From positions 2,790,001-2,854,000 of the forward strand of contig NZ_CP082271.1 of the NCBI RefSeq assembly GCF_019880365.1: 64,000 bases of DNA, written 5' to 3'. The notes under the pieces were generated by a model. It searched no databases. It was not told the DNA's origin and worked only from the letters and a program-made list of their open reading frames with translations. The position numbers were made by a program, and so were the translations under genes. Positions 17,820 to 25,594 of the stretch are shown piece after piece (within the stretch, counting starts at the first letter, position 1; every line of letters begins with the position of its first letter). This DNA is from Pseudomonas sp. DNDY-54 (GTDB taxonomy: Bacteria > Pseudomonadota > Gammaproteobacteria > Pseudomonadales > Pseudomonadaceae).

Positions 17820-18913
17820 AGATGTGGTCGTCCATTTAAAAGCGATGAAACGATCTTTTCTTGCTCTTTTTCATTCAAATATGGGTGCATCGGTAAACTC
17901 ATCACCTCTTCCGATAGCTTATCGCCTACCGGCAACTGTACGACGCTATCAGCAACAGCAGGTTGCTTATTCAGCGGAATTGGATAGTGGACCGCAGTAG
18001 GTATGCCAGCTTCCTTGAGACTAGCTTGGATGGCTTCGCGGTTGCTGACGCGTATGGTGTACTGGGCGTAAGCACTGATATTGTGCGGTTCTATATAAGG
18101 CATGCTATCAATACCGGCGGCTTGCAGTAGGCAATCATAACGCGTCGCAGCTTGTTGACGAAGTTGCATTTCCTCTTCGAGGATTTCCAGTTTTGGCAGC
18201 AGAATAGCGGCTTGCAGCGTATCCAAGCGACTATTCATGCCAACACGAATATGGTGATAACGGCGATCCTGACCGTGACGAGCAATCTCGCGAATAACCT
18301 TGGCTATCTCCTCATCGTTAGTGAAGAGCGCCCCGCCGTCGCCATAACATCCCAGCGGTTTGCTGGGAAAGAAGCTGGTGCAGGCAATAGCGGTTAAATT
18401 GCAGGAACGTTTGCCCTTGTAAGACGCACCAAAGCTCTGCGCGGCATCCTCTATTACCGGGACGCCATATTTGCATGCAATAGCATTAATGGCGTCGTAA
18501 TCGGCGCATTGTCCGTACAAGGATACCGGGATAATCGCCTTGGTTTGCGGAGTAATGACAGCGTCTAGCAGCAGCGGGTCAAGGTTATAGGTATGCGGGT
18601 CGATATCCACGTACACCGGCTTGGCACCGAGCAGGGCCACGGTTTCGGCAGTGGCGATATAGGTGAAGCCGGGGGTGATGACCTCATCTCCTGGACCGAT
18701 GCCCAGCGCCATCTGAGCGATCTGCAGCGCATCGGTGCCGTTTGCGCAGGTGATGCAGTATTTAGCGCCGACAAAAGCTGCGAGTTTCTCTTCCAACTCG
18801 GCCACTTCTGGGCCGAGAATATACTGGCCGTGAGTCAGGACACGCTGGATGTTTGTATCGATCCGGTCTTTAATTCGGGCTTGCTGGGCTCTTAGGTCAA
18901 TGAATTCGATCAT
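17807..18913 (-). CDS. wbpE: UDP-2-acetamido-2-deoxy-3-oxo-glucuronate aminotransferase (WbpE)
   Basis: A DegT/DnrJ/EryC1-family PLP enzyme of 368 residues. Lys185 in SFFPSKPLGCYGDGG is the expected Schiff-base lysine, and the N-terminal MIEFIDLRAQQARIK and GQYILGPEV are characteristic of WbpE. It aminates C3 of UDP-3-keto-GlcNAcA with glutamate. The 2-oxoglutarate formed regenerates NAD on WbpB in the known coupled system. It sits directly after wbpD (1-nt overlap), supporting the pathway call. Confidence 0.92.
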   Translation of the reverse strand: MIEFIDLRAQQARIKDRIDTNIQRVLTHGQYILGPEVAELEEKLAAFVGAKYCITCANGTDALQIAQMALGIGPGDEVITPGFTYIATAETVALLGAKPVYVDIDPHTYNLDPLLLDAVITPQTKAIIPVSLYGQCADYDAINAIACKYGVPVIEDAAQSFGASYKGKRSCNLTAIACTSFFPSKPLGCYGDGGALFTNDEEIAKVIREIARHGQDRRYHHIRVGMNSRLDTLQAAILLPKLEILEEEMQLRQQAATRYDCLLQAAGIDSMPYIEPHNISAYAQYTIRVSNREAIQASLKEAGIPTAVHYPIPLNKQPAVADSVVQLPVGDKLSEEVMSLPMHPYLNEKEQEKIVSSLLNGRPHLCTF

Positions 18914-19500
18914 TACAGCGTGTCCATTTGTTTGAGTAGTGTATTGCCGCTTAGCACGTAACGGGTACCAGTGTGCGGGCAGACGACTTCGCCCTCACCC
19001 GTCACCGGCAATTCCAGTCGTTCACCAAACTCGCTCATCCAGCCGATCTGTCGGGCGGGTACGCCGACCAGCAGGGCATAGGCCGGTACGTCCTTGTTGA
19101 CTACCGCACCCGCTCCGACGAAAGCGTATTCCCCAATAGTCAGTCCGCAGACAACGGTGCAATTGGCCCCGAGAGTGGCGCCCTTCTTTACAAGCGTTTC
19201 ACGGTATTGGTCTTTGCGCGCTACCAAGGAGCGTGGGTTATAAACATTAGTGAAAACCATGCTTGGGCCGCAAAACACCCCGTCTTCAAGGGTAACGTTG
19301 TCGTACACCGAGACGTTATTCTGCACTTTGCAGTTGTCGCCGATAAAAACCTTGTTTCCGACGAATACGTTCTGACCAAGGGATACGCCCTTGCCAATGC
19401 GAGCACCGCCACAGACGTGAACAAAATGCCAGACGCGCGAGCCTTCGCCGATCTCTGCGCCGTCATCGATAATGGCGCTAGGGTGCTGATAGTGGGTCAT
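18913..19500 (-). CDS. wbpD: UDP-2-acetamido-3-amino-2,3-dideoxy-glucuronate N-acetyltransferase (WbpD)
   Basis: 195 residues, almost entirely left-handed beta-helix hexapeptide repeats (HPSAIIDDGAEIGEGSRVWH, then NVFVGNKVFIGDNCKVQNNV and so on). This is the typical short WbpD/WlbB type. It acetylates the C3 amino group of UDP-GlcNAc3NA with acetyl-CoA, giving UDP-GlcNAc(3NAc)A. It lies between wbpB (8-nt gap) and wbpE, in one transcription unit. Confidence 0.92.
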   Translation of the reverse strand: MTHYQHPSAIIDDGAEIGEGSRVWHFVHVCGGARIGKGVSLGQNVFVGNKVFIGDNCKVQNNVSVYDNVTLEDGVFCGPSMVFTNVYNPRSLVARKDQYRETLVKKGATLGANCTVVCGLTIGEYAFVGAGAVVNKDVPAYALLVGVPARQIGWMSEFGERLELPVTGEGEVVCPHTGTRYVLSGNTLLKQMDTL

Positions 19501-19508
19501 GACGGGAC

Positions 19509-20462
19509 TTAAGCCAGGTGATGGTTAAAAAACGGGTGATAATCTCCTTGCATGCCGACAGGCTGGGCGTCTCGAATGGCGGAGACTGTTGCTATGGCGG
19601 TGCGGTTTTCCTCCAGGCCAAAGCCACGGCCGGAAAGAATTTCCTGATAGCTGCGAATATGTAGATCTGTGAAGCCGCCCGAAAACTCAATTTCCTCCTT
19701 ATCGACCGTGATGGAGCGGAAGGTGCGCTGCCCTACATCCAGTTGTGCCTGGGGAACGTCTTTCACATCTACCGAGAGGTACCAGCGTACACGTGCGTTT
19801 TCATACTCCAAATAGCCGGCTGCCCTGGTATCGGAGCGATGATGAAGTCGATTGTCTTGCAGTTCACCAAAGACGAAGTGCAGCATGTCGAAGAAATGCA
19901 CGCCAATATTGGTAGCAATGCCGCCTGATTTTTTGTTATCACCCTTCCAAGACTGAAAATACCAATGGCCGCGGGAAGTGATATAAGTCAAGTCGACCTC
20001 GTGCTTGGATGCGCGTTTTTCTTTTAGGACCTTCTCGCGCAAGGCAATGATGGCAGGGTGCACACGAAGTTGCAGAATCGTGTTGACCTTCTTACCGGTA
20101 TCCTTTTCGATTTCCAGCAGGCCATCAATGTTCCAGGGATTCAGTACCAGCGGCTTTTCGCAGATGGCATCCGCACCGGAGCGCAGTGCAAAGCGCATAT
20201 GGGAATCGTGCAGGTAATTGGGTGAGCAAATCGAAACATAGTCCACTTTCTTGTCGTCGTTGCTACGACGGAGTTTGTCGAGGTGGCGATCGAAACGCTC
20301 GAATTCAGTAAAAAAATCAGCTTCAGGGAAGTGGCTGTCGATAATGCCGACCGAGTCGTTCGGATCCAACGCTGCGACGAGATTGTTGCCAGTAGCCTTG
20401 ATTGCTTGCATGTGACGCGGAGCGATATAACCCGCCGCGCCGACCAGAGCGAATTTTTTCAT
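19509..20462 (-). CDS. wbpB: UDP-N-acetylglucosaminuronate 3-dehydrogenase (WbpB), Gfo/Idh/MocA family
   Basis: 317 residues. The N-terminal NAD-binding start KKFALVGAAGYIAPRHMQAI is the WbpB/WlbA form, and ADAICEKPLVLN carries the conserved EKP at 102-104. It oxidises C3 of UDP-GlcNAcA while keeping a bound nicotinamide that is re-oxidised with 2-oxoglutarate. The order wbpB-wbpD-wbpE matches the P. aeruginosa O5 cluster, without wbpC. Confidence 0.92.
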   Translation of the reverse strand: MKKFALVGAAGYIAPRHMQAIKATGNNLVAALDPNDSVGIIDSHFPEADFFTEFERFDRHLDKLRRSNDDKKVDYVSICSPNYLHDSHMRFALRSGADAICEKPLVLNPWNIDGLLEIEKDTGKKVNTILQLRVHPAIIALREKVLKEKRASKHEVDLTYITSRGHWYFQSWKGDNKKSGGIATNIGVHFFDMLHFVFGELQDNRLHHRSDTRAAGYLEYENARVRWYLSVDVKDVPQAQLDVGQRTFRSITVDKEEIEFSGGFTDLHIRSYQEILSGRGFGLEENRTAIATVSAIRDAQPVGMQGDYHPFFNHHLA

Positions 20463-20548
20463 GATTTAGTTCTTCCAGTGTTTGGAATTTTTCAGATTGG
20501 CAGGAGGTAATCAACCAACCGCATTTGTGTTTACAGTTAATGGTCAGA

Positions 20549-21571
20549 TCAAGCATGGGCTATATACCAAGGCATAGCACTGGCGAGACCGTCCTGAATT
20601 GAGTACTGCGAAGCATATCCGAGCAGGTCTTGGATTTTATTAATGTCGGCCTGGGAGTGGCGTACATCACCAGTGCGAAAACCACGATAAATCGGAACCT
20701 TGTCATAGCGGACGCCATTTCCCGCTAGCGTGTCCCTAATAGCGGCAAACAACTGGTTGAGGTTAGTACGGGCGCTGACCGCAACGTTGTAGACTTGATT
20801 GCGCGCCGCATCGTCGGTGGTCAGAGCGGCTAACAAGTTAGCTTCCACAGTGTTATCGATGAAGCAAAAATCTCGACTGGTTTCGCCGTCACCGTTGATG
20901 AACACGTCTTCACCCTTAATCATTGCCGCTGTCCACTTAGGGATTACGGCGGCGTAGGCACCGTCCGGGTCCTGGCGTTTGCCAAATACATTGAAATACC
21001 GTAGGCCGATGGTCGTGAAACCGTAGGTGCGAGCGAATACGTCAGCGTATAGCTCGTTGACGTATTTTGTAACGGCATAAGGCGACAGCGGCTTGCCAAT
21101 TACATTCTCGACTTTAGGTAGGCCGGGATGGTCACCATAGGTGGAGCTGCTGGCCGCGTAAGTAAAACTTTTCACATCGGCGTCACGGGCGGCGACCAAC
21201 ATATTAAGGAAGCCATCAATATTGGCGCCGTTGGTGGTAATCGGATCGTTAACAGAGCGCGGGACCGAGCCGAGTGCGGCTTGGTGGAGCACGTAATCCA
21301 CGCTCTCACAGGCCTGGCGGCAGTCATCCAGGTTACGGATATCACCTTGAACGAATTTGAAGCGGGCCCACTGCTGGCATGTGACGAGGCCTTGGATTTC
21401 ATCCAGGTTGCGCTGATGCCCGGTGGCGAAGTTGTCTAATCCCACCACGCGTTGATCGAGCTTCAGTAGTGTCTCGAGCAGGTTGGAACCAATAAAGCCA
21501 GCCACTCCAGTGACAAGCCAGGTCTTAGGGGTCTTTGGAAGCTCTTGCAGCAAAGACTCGTAACGGGTCAT
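20549..21571 (-). CDS. wbpP: UDP-GlcNAc/UDP-GlcNAcA C4-epimerase (WbpP/TviC-type SDR)
   Basis: About 340 residues of extended SDR. The NAD-binding motif GVAGFIGS is at 22-29 and the catalytic Tyr165-x3-Lys169 in SPYAVTKYV, preceded by YAASSSTYG. The N-terminal leader TRYESLLQELPKTPKTWLVT is characteristic of WbpP/TviC/WbgU-type 4-epimerases acting on N-acetylated UDP-hexoses. ATG 21571 has GGTGAG 6 nt upstream, so I used it rather than the longer frame from 21607. It probably makes UDP-GalNAc or, after TviB, UDP-GalNAcA. Regiospecificity is inferred from family resemblance. Confidence 0.87.
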   Translation of the reverse strand: MTRYESLLQELPKTPKTWLVTGVAGFIGSNLLETLLKLDQRVVGLDNFATGHQRNLDEIQGLVTCQQWARFKFVQGDIRNLDDCRQACESVDYVLHQAALGSVPRSVNDPITTNGANIDGFLNMLVAARDADVKSFTYAASSSTYGDHPGLPKVENVIGKPLSPYAVTKYVNELYADVFARTYGFTTIGLRYFNVFGKRQDPDGAYAAVIPKWTAAMIKGEDVFINGDGETSRDFCFIDNTVEANLLAALTTDDAARNQVYNVAVSARTNLNQLFAAIRDTLAGNGVRYDKVPIYRGFRTGDVRHSQADINKIQDLLGYASQYSIQDGLASAMPWYIAHA

Positions 21572-21649
21572 ATAGCTCTCACCTTTATTCGGCGCGGGTA
21601 GTCGCATTGAACAAACGCCGACATTTCGTGACGGCCTGTTCTTCAGCTA

Positions 21650-22927
21650 TCACAAGCGCAGATCTGCCTCTTCGGAACTAAGCAAATATTTCAGATCGTA
21701 GAGAACGTGCTCGGGCTTGCCATAGCGCCTAATGTTTTCGGACCCTAGCGCGCGAAATTCGTTGTGAGCGACAGCCAGGACGATACCGTCGTAGGCACTG
21801 ATGACCGGCTCACCAATCGGACTAATTCCATGTTCATGCTGCGCTTCCGCAGCGGAGACCCAAGGATCGTAAACATCGACTCGTATATTGTACTCCCCCA
21901 GTTCGGCGATGATGTCCACTACCCGGGTGTTACGCAGGTCTGGGCAGTTTTCCTTGAAAGTCAAGCCCATCACTAAGACCCGTGCACCGTCGACATGAAT
22001 ACGGCGTTTGAGCATTGCCTTTACCAATTGCGACACAACGTACGCACCCATCCCATCGTTGAGGCGGCGCCCGGCCAGGATGATCTCCGGGTTATAGCCA
22101 ACGCTCTGGGCCTTATGGGTCAGGTAGTAGGGATCGACCCCTATGCAATGGCCACCCACCAAGCCTGGACGGAACGGAAGAAAATTCCATTTGGTTCCGG
22201 CTGCCTGGAGTACGGCTTCGGTATCGATACCCATCCGATTGAAAATGATTGCCAGCTCGTTGATTAAGGCGATATTAAGGTCGCGCTGGGTGTTCTCAAT
22301 GACTTTCGCCGCCTCAGCAACCTTGATACAGCTGGCCTTGTGGGTACCGGCCGTAATAATCTCCTTGTATAGGTCATCTACTAGGTCGGCTACTACCGGG
22401 GTCGAGCCCGATGTTACCTTCCTAATCGTCGTAACACGGTGTTCCTTGTCTCCTGGATTGATGCGCTCAGGGCTATAGCCCGCAAAAAAATCTACGTTGA
22501 ACTTCAAGCCGGAGACCCTTTCAAGAACGGGTACGCAATCTTCCTCGGTAGCGCCTGGATAGACCGTCGATTCGTAAATTACGATATCGCCTCGTTTCAA
22601 AACGGAACCAATGCTTTCAGACGCCTTGATCAGCGGCGTGAGATCGGGCTGTTTATGTTCATCAATAGGCGTAGGAACGGTAACGATGAACACATTGCAA
22701 CTTTTCAGGTCAGCGAGGCTGGCACTGTAGCTGAGTTTAGAGGCTTCTTTCAGCTCGTCGTCGCTTACTTCTAAGGTAGAGTCATGGCCGGCCCGCAGGG
22801 CATTAATGCGCTGTTGATTGATATCGAATCCCACCACTGAACGGTACTTACCGAATTCGACCGCAAGCGGCAGGCCGACATAGCCAAGGCCGATAATAGC
22901 AAGTTTGATCTCTTGTAAGCTGAGCAT
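21650..22927 (-). CDS. tviB: UDP-HexNAc 6-dehydrogenase, TviB/WbpO type
   Basis: About 425 residues of the UDP-glucose/GDP-mannose dehydrogenase family. The N-terminal NAD motif is IKLAIIGLGYVGLP. VTVPTPIDEHKQPDL and the catalytic Cys261 in RPGLVGGHCIGVDPYYL mark the Vi-antigen TviB and P. aeruginosa WbpO class rather than WbpA. It oxidises C6 of UDP-GlcNAc or UDP-GalNAc twice, giving the uronic acid. It is the first gene of the leftward locus. I chose the ATG at 22927 (MLSLQEIKLAII); ATG 22936 is also possible and neither has a strong ribosome binding site. Confidence 0.88.
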   Translation of the reverse strand: MLSLQEIKLAIIGLGYVGLPLAVEFGKYRSVVGFDINQQRINALRAGHDSTLEVSDDELKEASKLSYSASLADLKSCNVFIVTVPTPIDEHKQPDLTPLIKASESIGSVLKRGDIVIYESTVYPGATEEDCVPVLERVSGLKFNVDFFAGYSPERINPGDKEHRVTTIRKVTSGSTPVVADLVDDLYKEIITAGTHKASCIKVAEAAKVIENTQRDLNIALINELAIIFNRMGIDTEAVLQAAGTKWNFLPFRPGLVGGHCIGVDPYYLTHKAQSVGYNPEIILAGRRLNDGMGAYVVSQLVKAMLKRRIHVDGARVLVMGLTFKENCPDLRNTRVVDIIAELGEYNIRVDVYDPWVSAAEAQHEHGISPIGEPVISAYDGIVLAVAHNEFRALGSENIRRYGKPEHVLYDLKYLLSSEEADLRL

Positions 22928-23017
22928 ACGAAACATCCATCTAGACAAAGTTTTTCTGAATTAACTGCTGGTACGTTATGGGGCGTTGGTCCAGTCCTGC
23001 TTGGCTAGCGCCGAGAA

Positions 23018-23973
23018 CTATCTGAGCGTCACCACGTTAAGTTTCTTGTCCCCCCGTTTGTATTGCTTGTGCAGCTGAGCTGCTAATACTTCCTTGGCCG
23101 ACGCTTCCCCAGAACCCCCGTATCTCAGTCGACCATTGCCGCATGTCAGTCAAAAAGCCCACTAATCCGTTCTGATCCGCATGCGCTGAGTAGCCGCCAA
23201 TGCTGGAGATCCCAGCGCGGATTTCGACGCGTTCGCTATCAAGGTCAACATAGCCGCCCTTCGGCCCATAGGCTGGTATCTCATGTCCTGGGGTGCCCTT
23301 GGCTTGAAAACCGACGAACAGAACGTTGTGCCTTTTGTCGCCAAGCACGGCCTTCAGATGATTGACGATACGGCCGCCGCTGCACATGCCGCCGCCGGCT
23401 ATGACGATAGCCGGTCGTGCGGTTTGGGCCAGATGCTGGACGATGCGCTGGTGGTCCATGTGACTGTCTATCGATCTCCACGTAGGCAGACCCGAAAATA
23501 TGCCCGGCACGCTGCAGCCGAATGCGAGCCAGCAGCTCGTCCGTATCCCTCAGGGTGAACCACTGTTTATTGGGCAGCGCGACGATCCGCTGCCCTACGA
23601 GTTGGATATATTTCTCGACCTTTGCCCGGTCACGGCTGAAGCCTAACTTGAAGGCATCTTCCAGCACGATCGGCAGGAGTTTGGCGGAAGGCTCGCTACA
23701 TAAGATGGGGCCATAGAAGCGTGCCGTTAGCAAATAGGGGATGCGCCCAACGTGGTCGATGTGCACGTGGGTGGCGACCAGCGCTTTTATCGTATCAAGA
23801 GGGAACTCAATGGCCAGACGATCCGCGCTTGGCTCACCTGGGATCGAGGCGTCGTTACCTTGGAACAGGCCGCAGTCGGTCAGCAAACTATTGGGAGCAT
23901 TCATGCGCAGTTGATGGCAGGAGCCGGTTACGCCGTCCTTGGCGCCGTGGTGCTGGATTTGGGGATATCCCAC
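23018..23973 (-). pseudogene. MBL-fold (beta-CASP type) metallo-hydrolase, deleted and frameshifted
   Basis: The 5' part reads as a normal start (GYPQIQHHGAKDGVTGSCHQ) with the metal motif THVHIDHVGRIP, as far as AGHIFGSAYVEID. The reading then jumps frame near 23470 to a late part of the same family: SHMDHQRIVQHLAQTARP, IVIAGGGMCSGGRIVNHL and GGYSAHADQNGL. The missing middle normally carries the second metal-binding and beta-CASP segments; intact relatives are about 450-470 residues against roughly 310 codons here. A second frameshift near 23110 is needed to read HGEASAKEVLAAQLHKQYKR before the TAG at 23018. At least two lesions make it non-functional. Confidence 0.85.
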
Positions 23974-24026
23974 GAACTAGTCCTTTAACTTAGTGGCGAT
24001 AGCGGCATCACGCCAGATAGGCATGC

Positions 24027-24734
24027 TTAGCCTTTGCTAATTCGCTTTTTGTACATGATTCGAATCAGTGCAACGAATACACCGAGCATTCCGCCCAGCA
24101 CGAAGCCCAGCGAGATAATTAAGTTTCGCCTTGGTTTTACAGGGGCCGAGTTGACGGCCGCCGGCTGCTCTAGACGATAGAGAGAGCCAGGCTCGACGCG
24201 CTGGGTTATACCGAGACCTGAGAGATAGTCATTTATTTGAGCCGCGGTAACGCGCGAGGTATAAATGAGATAGTTTTCAACCGCGTCCTTCGCTATATCG
24301 GCTGCACCTGCAGTTGCTGAGATAGCGATCGGATCAGAAGTGGTACGCCCTTTTGAGACCGTGAGTGCAAACGGCGCCGCGGACGCGAGACTATCTTTAA
24401 ACACGCGCTGCTCGCTCGGTGAATTCAGATTCATGACAAACACAGAGAAGGTATCGTTCGCCACCTGGGTACCTGCTGCGATACCAGAAGAAGAACGGTC
24501 AGACTGCCGAGCCTCAAGCGCGCCGGCAAGAGAGCCAAACGCATTGAGCGGCGCTGACGCAATGGTTGCCTGGGAAGCAAATTGAGGCGCAACGGAGAGA
24601 TAGTACCCAAGCGCAGCCGATGTCGCAGCGACGATAAAGGCAAGAATTATGATTTTTTCGGCCCAAAGCGCTTGAGCCAATTCGATAAGATCTATTTCGC
24701 CATCGGTAGTTCGAAATCGCCTGTCGTTAGTCAT
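24027..24734 (-). CDS. wzz: O-antigen chain-length determinant Wzz (short form)
   Basis: 235 residues. There is a cytoplasmic N-terminus (DGEIDLIELAQALWAEK), TM1 at about 29-49, a periplasmic domain of about 155 residues, and the proline-flanked TM2 (PVKPRRNLIISLGFVLGG) typical of polysaccharide co-polymerases. Wzz sets the modal length of Wzy-made polymer. At 235 residues it is well below the usual 320-380, with the loss in the periplasmic coiled region; both membrane segments and the signature are present, so it may be functional. It lies between ihfB and the MBL pseudogene, the classical ihfB-wzz junction of pseudomonad O-antigen loci. Confidence 0.87.
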   Translation of the reverse strand: MTNDRRFRTTDGEIDLIELAQALWAEKIIILAFIVAATSAALGYYLSVAPQFASQATIASAPLNAFGSLAGALEARQSDRSSSGIAAGTQVANDTFSVFVMNLNSPSEQRVFKDSLASAAPFALTVSKGRTTSDPIAISATAGAADIAKDAVENYLIYTSRVTAAQINDYLSGLGITQRVEPGSLYRLEQPAAVNSAPVKPRRNLIISLGFVLGGMLGVFVALIRIMYKKRISKG

Positions 24735-24881
24735 GTCATTCTGCCATCCAATAACAAAAAGGCGCGAATCATGTCATAAGCGTGCACGCACTTCCATTAC
24801 TTGACGATAATCGGCTGCGATAGCCAGCACCCATCAATGCGAGTAGTTCTCAATAAGCTAGAGAATAGCGCTTAAGACAAT

Positions 24882-25166
24882 TTACTCATCTTCGTTCACC
24901 CGATCCCGCAATTCCTTCCCCGGCTTGAAATGCGGGACGAACTTGCCGTCGAGCGGGACGGATTGGCCGGTCTTGGGGTTTCGGCCGACGCGGGGGGCGC
25001 GGTAATGGAGGGAAAAACTGCCGAAGCCGCGGATTTCAATGCGATCACCAGTGGCCAGTGCCTGAGCCATTTGCTCAAGCATGGTTTTGATTGCCAGTTC
25101 CACATCCTTGGACGACAGCAGCCCTTGTTGGGTGACGATACGCTCGATCAACTCCGACTTGGTCAT
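24882..25166 (-). CDS. ihfB: Integration host factor beta subunit
   Basis: 94 residues, the exact family length. MTKSELIERIVTQQGLLSSK and the DNA-bending arm PKTGQSVPLDGKFVPHFKPG are diagnostic of IhfB (HimD). It forms a heterodimer with IhfA that bends DNA at sigma54 promoters, recombination sites and the origin. Here it marks the conserved chromosomal boundary of the O-antigen locus. The gap to wzz is about 150 bp and should hold the wzz promoter; I saw no convincing JUMPstart element there. Confidence 0.95.
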   Translation of the reverse strand: MTKSELIERIVTQQGLLSSKDVELAIKTMLEQMAQALATGDRIEIRGFGSFSLHYRAPRVGRNPKTGQSVPLDGKFVPHFKPGKELRDRVNEDE

Positions 25167-25297
25167 GGTTTTCCCTTCGTTTTCAAGCGGCTAGATCATT
25201 TGGGTTCCGGTCGTTTGTAGCATGTTGCTCAGAGTTTGAACAGCCTAGACGTTTGGGTCAGGTTTTTGGATTTGGTAGCGAGGTGCGGACGTTGTGC

Positions 25298-25497
25298 TTT
25301 GGGTTGGTGGATCGGAGAAGCGCGATCACCCTACCATTCCAGCAGCGATACGTGCCGTTTTGGGGACCTTACACGGGCCAGCCAGCAGCAAAAAAGGGCA
25401 ACTAACGGAGGGTGGATAACGCTTTTCTCATCCACCATAAGCGCCAGTGGTTCTGTCGATTTGTTGGGCGGATTGGCGAAGTGCGATCCACCCTACC
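25298..25497. repeat. Cluster of three imperfect palindromes of the GGGTGGAT type
   Basis: Three related units lie within 200 bp. One is around 25305-25335 (GGTGGATCG ... CGCGATCACC CTACC), one at 25411-25436 (GGTGGATAAC ... CATCCACC), and one at 25463-25497 (GGGCGGAT ... CGATCCACCCTACC). Each is a stem-loop ending in the TGGATC/GATCCA core. The group fills the gap between ihfB and the deaD terminator and contains no gene. Confidence 0.65.
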
Positions 25498-25518
25498 GTT
25501 CTGGCAAATGGCAGATGC

Positions 25519-25550
25519 AAAAAAGGGTGGACCGAAGTCCACCCTTTCTT
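25519..25550 (-). terminator. Rho-independent terminator of the DEAD-box helicase gene
   Basis: A perfect 8-bp stem (25525-25532 with 25537-25544) with loop CGAA on the plus strand, which reads UUCG on the leftward transcript, followed by six Ts on that strand. It stands about 50 bp beyond the helicase stop codon. A T-rich tract also follows in the rightward direction, so it may work both ways. The stem sequence GGGTGGAC resembles the nearby palindromic repeats. Confidence 0.85.
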
Positions 25551-25594
25551 TTCTGACGAGGCATAGCCTCATCGCGTGCCGCTACATCTAAGCA

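Noticed and set aside
24735..24881. JUMPstart/ops element before the O-antigen locus
   Set aside because: I looked for a GGCGGTAG-type core between ihfB and wzz on the coding strand and did not find it.
25298..25497. Regularly spaced repeats as a possible CRISPR array
   Set aside because: The units are imperfect palindromes of unequal length and spacing, only three in number, and no cas gene is near; REP-like elements explain them.
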